This document shows positions 13,519 to 15,867 of a stretch of DNA of 15,867 nt, in pieces. Below the pieces are notes generated by a model. That model had not been told where the DNA came from, ran no database searches, and saw only the letters and a list, made by a program, of their open reading frames with translations. Source of the stretch: Phycisphaerales bacterium (GTDB lineage: Bacteria > Planctomycetota > Phycisphaerae > Phycisphaerales > UBA1924); the NCBI GenBank assembly GCA_029212425.1, contig JARGNC010000034.1, positions 1,692 to 17,558 on the forward strand, read 5' to 3'. Positions within the stretch are counted from its first letter, which is position 1. Each line of letters starts with the position of its first letter. Both the position numbers and the translations under genes were made by a program.

Positions 13519-13820
13519 AGCGAATCCTTTCTTGGACACCTGTCAATCTACAGATGCCGCACACAAACCCAGCTCATCCATGAGCCGAGCATGTTCATCC
13601 AGTATCGGCAATCCAAGCCCAGACGCTCGAAACACGCCCAAACTCCAACCCGATCCGGGATCAACACTTACACAATCGGACCATCCCTGCGCTTACTGTG
13701 GTAAAATTCACCAAACAAGCGCATATCCTGCACCTGCATGCCACATCAGATTCTCATCAAACATCCGAGAATCTCACCTTTTCGTCGATCCAAACACCCA
13801 GCAAGGCGATAATCATTCCT
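13519..13820. promoter_or_regulatory. Divergent region between fliD and a membrane protein gene
   Basis: No convincing gene lies in these 302 bases. On the plus strand an extended -10-like element TGGTAAAAT (13699-13707) could start transcription of the downstream membrane protein gene; no good -35 is visible. On the minus strand GCCGATAC (13602-13609), about 84 bases before the fliD ATG, resembles the flagellar sigma-28 -10 box GCCGATAA, but the expected TAAA at -35 is absent. A short inverted repeat GCTCAT-CC-ATGAGC lies at 13572-13585. All three are weak candidates. Confidence 0.35.
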
Positions 13821-14519
13821 GTGACCAACGAAAACACCCCATCCAAGACCACGGAACGCACACCCGAACTCCCCGCGCCACCAGCCATCTGCCGCATCGG
13901 TGTCGCATTCCTCGGCGTCATCGTCGCACTCAGCGCACTCCCATGGATGTACTACGCCCTCGGACATTTCGGCGGATTCGCATGGGGATTCTTCGGATTC
14001 GAACTCCTCACCGTCCTCGCAGGCGCGTTCGCCGTCCTCCTGGGATTGGGCAAGTTCAAGCAAGGATGGGCAATCGGAGTCACCGCCATCGCAGGATCCA
14101 TCCTCGTCACCCTCGTCTTCGGCCTCTATGTCGACTTCGTCATGGCAAGGAAAACAGACTTCCCAGACCTCTACCCGCTCGCCAAAAACACACTCATGGG
14201 ACGAGCCGCAATCATCGCTTCCCTCTTCGCGCTCGCATCCATCGCGGTATTCGCACGCAACAAAAAATCATTCTCCTACATCATCAAAGCAAGCATGTGC
14301 GCTCTACCGATCATCGCCGTCGCCGCAATGATGCGAACAAACATCGGACCAGGCGCATGGCTCAACAACTCCCTCGATGCCGGTTCAGGTTCCGGCGCAC
14401 TCCAAGCAGTGGTCGGTCTCACCCTCGGACTCTTCTTCATCATCCTCATCTCCGCCGCAGGACACCTCCTCATCCGCGCCTACGAATGCGGCAGAACCGC
14501 ACCAGCCCACGCCCAGTAA
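13821..14519 (+). CDS. Six-helix integral membrane protein of unknown function
   Basis: I do not recognise this family. From a GTG at 13821 it has 232 residues. A short polar N-terminus (MTNENTPSKTTERTP, Pro-rich) precedes six hydrophobic segments: about 24-47 (IGVAFLGVIVALSALPW), 52-77, 82-108, 124-144, 152-171 and 193-220. The loop between helices 3 and 4 is Lys/Asp-rich (MARKTDFPDLYPLAKNT) and that after helix 5 contains MMRTNIGPGAWLNN. The C-terminus is short and polar. No catalytic or metal motif was seen. The frame is open back to a GTG at 13698, but that start overlaps an extended -10-like element, and the added residues look non-coding. The start is uncertain because the ribosome site (AAGG, about 15 bases upstream) is poor. 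The hydrophobicity pattern makes this frame much more credible than the overlapping open frame in the next phase. Confidence 0.72.
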   Translation: MTNENTPSKTTERTPELPAPPAICRIGVAFLGVIVALSALPWMYYALGHFGGFAWGFFGFELLTVLAGAFAVLLGLGKFKQGWAIGVTAIAGSILVTLVFGLYVDFVMARKTDFPDLYPLAKNTLMGRAAIIASLFALASIAVFARNKKSFSYIIKASMCALPIIAVAAMMRTNIGPGAWLNNSLDAGSGSGALQAVVGLTLGLFFIILISAAGHLLIRAYECGRTAPAHAQ

Positions 14520-14537
14520 TCACACAATCTGATCGCA

Positions 14538-14573
14538 AAAAACACCAATAGCACCCGATTCAACGGTGTTTTT
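14538..14573 (+). terminator. Possible terminator after the six-helix membrane protein gene
   Basis: A 9-bp inverted repeat AAAAACACC (14538-14546) / GGTGTTTTT (14565-14573) with an 18-base loop starts 19 bases after the stop codon. The T-run is part of the stem, so it can act in either orientation, but the stem is AT-rich and the loop is long. It separates this gene from the DUF4230-type gene. Confidence 0.45.
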
Positions 14574-14619
14574 AGGTGGTTTCCAAAATCTTCGTCCCGC
14601 CGCCCCCAACAATAGTTCT

Positions 14620-15312
14620 ATGAACGATCTCATCCTTCTCATCATCGCCCTGTCCCTCGCTGCAATCGTCGGCGCCGGAGTCGTCTTCTACCTCCTCTCC
14701 TCGCTCAAGCGAGCAAGAGCAGGCAAAGACATCGACAAAATCTCACTCAAAATCATCACCGAGCGCGTCCGCGCCGTCGGCAAACTCGTCGGGCTCGAAG
14801 TCCACGCGAAAGAAATCGCCACCGCAACCTCAGGTTTCTCCTGGTTGCCCCCCATCCTGCTCTCCCAAGCAAAGATCGCGATGATCTTCCAGTTCGAAAA
14901 GCAATACGCCATCGAACTCGGCGGACTCAAGCAATCCGATGTCACCGACCTCGGAGACGACCACTACCGCATCATCCTCCCCCCAATCGTCGGCTCGCTC
15001 CGCCTCATGGATGTCGAACCCTACGACATCCAGCAGGGACGAGTCTTGGGGCTCATCGATGTCATCAACATGAACGCGGCGCGTCAGAACGAACTGATGA
15101 AAACCGCCCAAGAGCAAGCCGCGGAACTCTTCGAGAAAAACGACGAGCGATACATCCACCAAGCCCGCGAGACAATCGAGCGTCAGCTCAACTCCATCGC
15201 CAAGCTCTTCGATATCACCCTCGAAATCCAGTGGTCCGCAGAAGCCACCCACGAGCAACCACGCATCGAGCTCGACGAGTCCCTCAAGACAGGCCTCGCC
15301 GCAGGCGTCTAA
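14620..15312 (+). CDS. Membrane-anchored DUF4230-type protein
   Basis: The 230-residue protein has one N-terminal membrane helix (about 3-26, LILLIIALSLAAIVGAGVVF) and a soluble domain probably outside the membrane. The soluble part fits the DUF4230 layout: an early helix/strand with conserved aromatic and Lys residues (AKIAMIFQFEKQYAIELGGL, about 84-103), a central strand pair (YRIILPPIVGSLRLMDVE, about 116-133), then a long amphipathic helix (about 152-197, RQNELMKTAQEQAAELFEKN onward) and a final strand LDITLEIQW-like segment (FDITLEIQW, 197-205). Function of the family is unknown. The ATG at 14620 starts directly before the membrane helix; an in-frame GTG at 14566 lies inside the preceding stem-loop. 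No ribosome site is evident before 14620. It converges with the aldehyde dehydrogenase-like gene across a 25-base gap. Confidence 0.72.
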   Translation: MNDLILLIIALSLAAIVGAGVVFYLLSSLKRARAGKDIDKISLKIITERVRAVGKLVGLEVHAKEIATATSGFSWLPPILLSQAKIAMIFQFEKQYAIELGGLKQSDVTDLGDDHYRIILPPIVGSLRLMDVEPYDIQQGRVLGLIDVINMNAARQNELMKTAQEQAAELFEKNDERYIHQARETIERQLNSIAKLFDITLEIQWSAEATHEQPRIELDESLKTGLAAGV

Positions 15313-15337
15313 CTCACTCAATCAATCAAGCGATCCA

Positions 15338-15867
15338 TCAAACCGCTGACGGATGCCAGATCGTCTTGAACTCCACAAACGGATCAAGCCACCCCGGTCC
15401 GCTGCACGCCGCGTCGTCGAAGTAGTCCAGCGAGTCGTCCCGCAGACACACCCGTTTCATGTTCACCGCCGCACCCTCACGGAGTTCGGTGCGTTGCGTA
15501 TCGCTCACGCCCCCCGCATGAATCCCGATCACCTCACGATGCGTCGCAAAGTGGGGGACAAGCTCCTCGCGGAAACCCGTGATCAGGTTCACCACACCAC
15601 CAGGCAGATCACTCGTCGCCAGCGCCTCTGCAAGAATCATCGCAGGGATCGGATTCGTCTCAGATACCAACACCACCACTGAGTTGCCCATCGCAACCGG
15701 CCCCATGATCATCGAGATCAACCCAAGCAGCGCAGGCTCATCCGGACACACACACCCCACAACACCCATCGATCCCGGGATCGTAAAGTTGTGGTAAGGA
15801 CCGCTCACCGGATTCGCGCCGCCCATGACCGATGAGTACTTGTCCGTCCACCCCGCAAAGTGGACCA
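15338..15867 (-). CDS. Aldehyde dehydrogenase-like protein, C-terminal end only, probably ALDH16-type second domain
   Basis: The visible 175 residues start upstream of the window edge; the ATG at 15826 is internal, because the sequence before it (VHFAGWTDKYSSV) is typical ALDH. The NAD-fold part has GPYHNFTIPGSMGVVGCVCP, then GPVAMGNSVVVLVSETNPIP, and LPGGVVNLITGFREELVPHF, matching the ALDH coenzyme-binding half. The usual next elements, the FTGS loop, the ELGGK glutamate and the catalytic Cys, are missing. After HREVIGIHAGG the chain runs only about 60 residues, with an acidic segment, to a terminal PFVEFKTIWHPSAV. This fits the non-catalytic second domain of two-domain ALDH16-type proteins, or a stand-alone partner of a catalytic ALDH. 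It is not a frameshift by eye, because the C-terminus looks purposeful. The 5' part is needed to decide. Confidence 0.8.
   Translation of the reverse strand, partial: VHFAGWTDKYSSVMGGANPVSGPYHNFTIPGSMGVVGCVCPDEPALLGLISMIMGPVAMGNSVVVLVSETNPIPAMILAEALATSDLPGGVVNLITGFREELVPHFATHREVIGIHAGGVSDTQRTELREGAAVNMKRVCLRDDSLDYFDDAACSGPGWLDPFVEFKTIWHPSAV

Noticed and set aside
13502..14551. A 349-codon plus-strand open frame overlapping the six-helix membrane protein gene
   Set aside because: Its product is Arg/His/Pro-rich, while the overlapping phase gives six clean hydrophobic helices.
15338..15826. A complete small protein starting at the ATG at 15826
   Set aside because: Codons upstream of that ATG continue the ALDH-like sequence without a stop to the window edge, so it is the 3' part of a larger gene.

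Overview
The window reads as the chromosome of a flagellated, Gram-negative bacterium of the Planctomycetota, most likely class Phycisphaerae. That placement is inferred from three things. A secreted protease ends in the 'PAPSA…hydrophobic…RRRR' form of the PEP-CTERM anchor. The ATP synthase b and c subunits carry cleavable-looking signal peptides. The gene style is moderately GC-rich with many GATCG-containing words. No 16S or other rRNA gene is present to confirm it. I saw no tRNA, rRNA, CRISPR array, transposase or integrase; this is core-genome sequence.

Left third (1-4915, minus strand): the start of phosphoglycerate kinase (pgk, cut by the window edge), preceded by a rho-independent terminator that closes an ATP synthase cluster. 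In transcription order that cluster is atpZ-like, atpI-like, atpB (a), atpE (c), atpF (b), atpH (delta). It holds the whole Fo membrane sector plus delta, but the genes for F1 alpha, gamma, beta and epsilon do not follow, so F1 must lie elsewhere. Strong hairpins sit on both sides of atpE, the subunit needed in the most copies per enzyme. atpZ begins 4 bases after the alaS stop codon, so alaS and the ATP synthase genes may share a transcript.

Middle (4920-10109): a large alanyl-tRNA synthetase (alaS, minus) whose sequence resembles the eukaryotic cytosolic enzyme more than the Escherichia coli type. A divergent intergenic region with a 14-base direct repeat follows. On the plus strand come an exported trypsin-like serine protease with a PEP-CTERM-like tail and, 19 bases later, the DNA polymerase III delta' subunit (holB).

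Right third (10137-15867): a flagellar pair on the minus strand, fliD (filament cap, unusually long at 955 residues) followed by fliS (flagellin chaperone). Two plus-strand membrane protein genes follow, an unrecognised six-helix protein and a DUF4230-type protein. At the right edge, on the minus strand, is the 3' end of an aldehyde dehydrogenase-like gene whose visible C-terminus lacks the usual catalytic part, as in the second domain of ALDH16-type proteins.

I did not find a clearly new multi-gene system. The points most worth following up are the eukaryote-like AlaRS, the hairpins flanking atpE, the split ATP synthase locus with His-rich Fo subunits, the repeat-expanded FliD, and the degenerate ALDH end.
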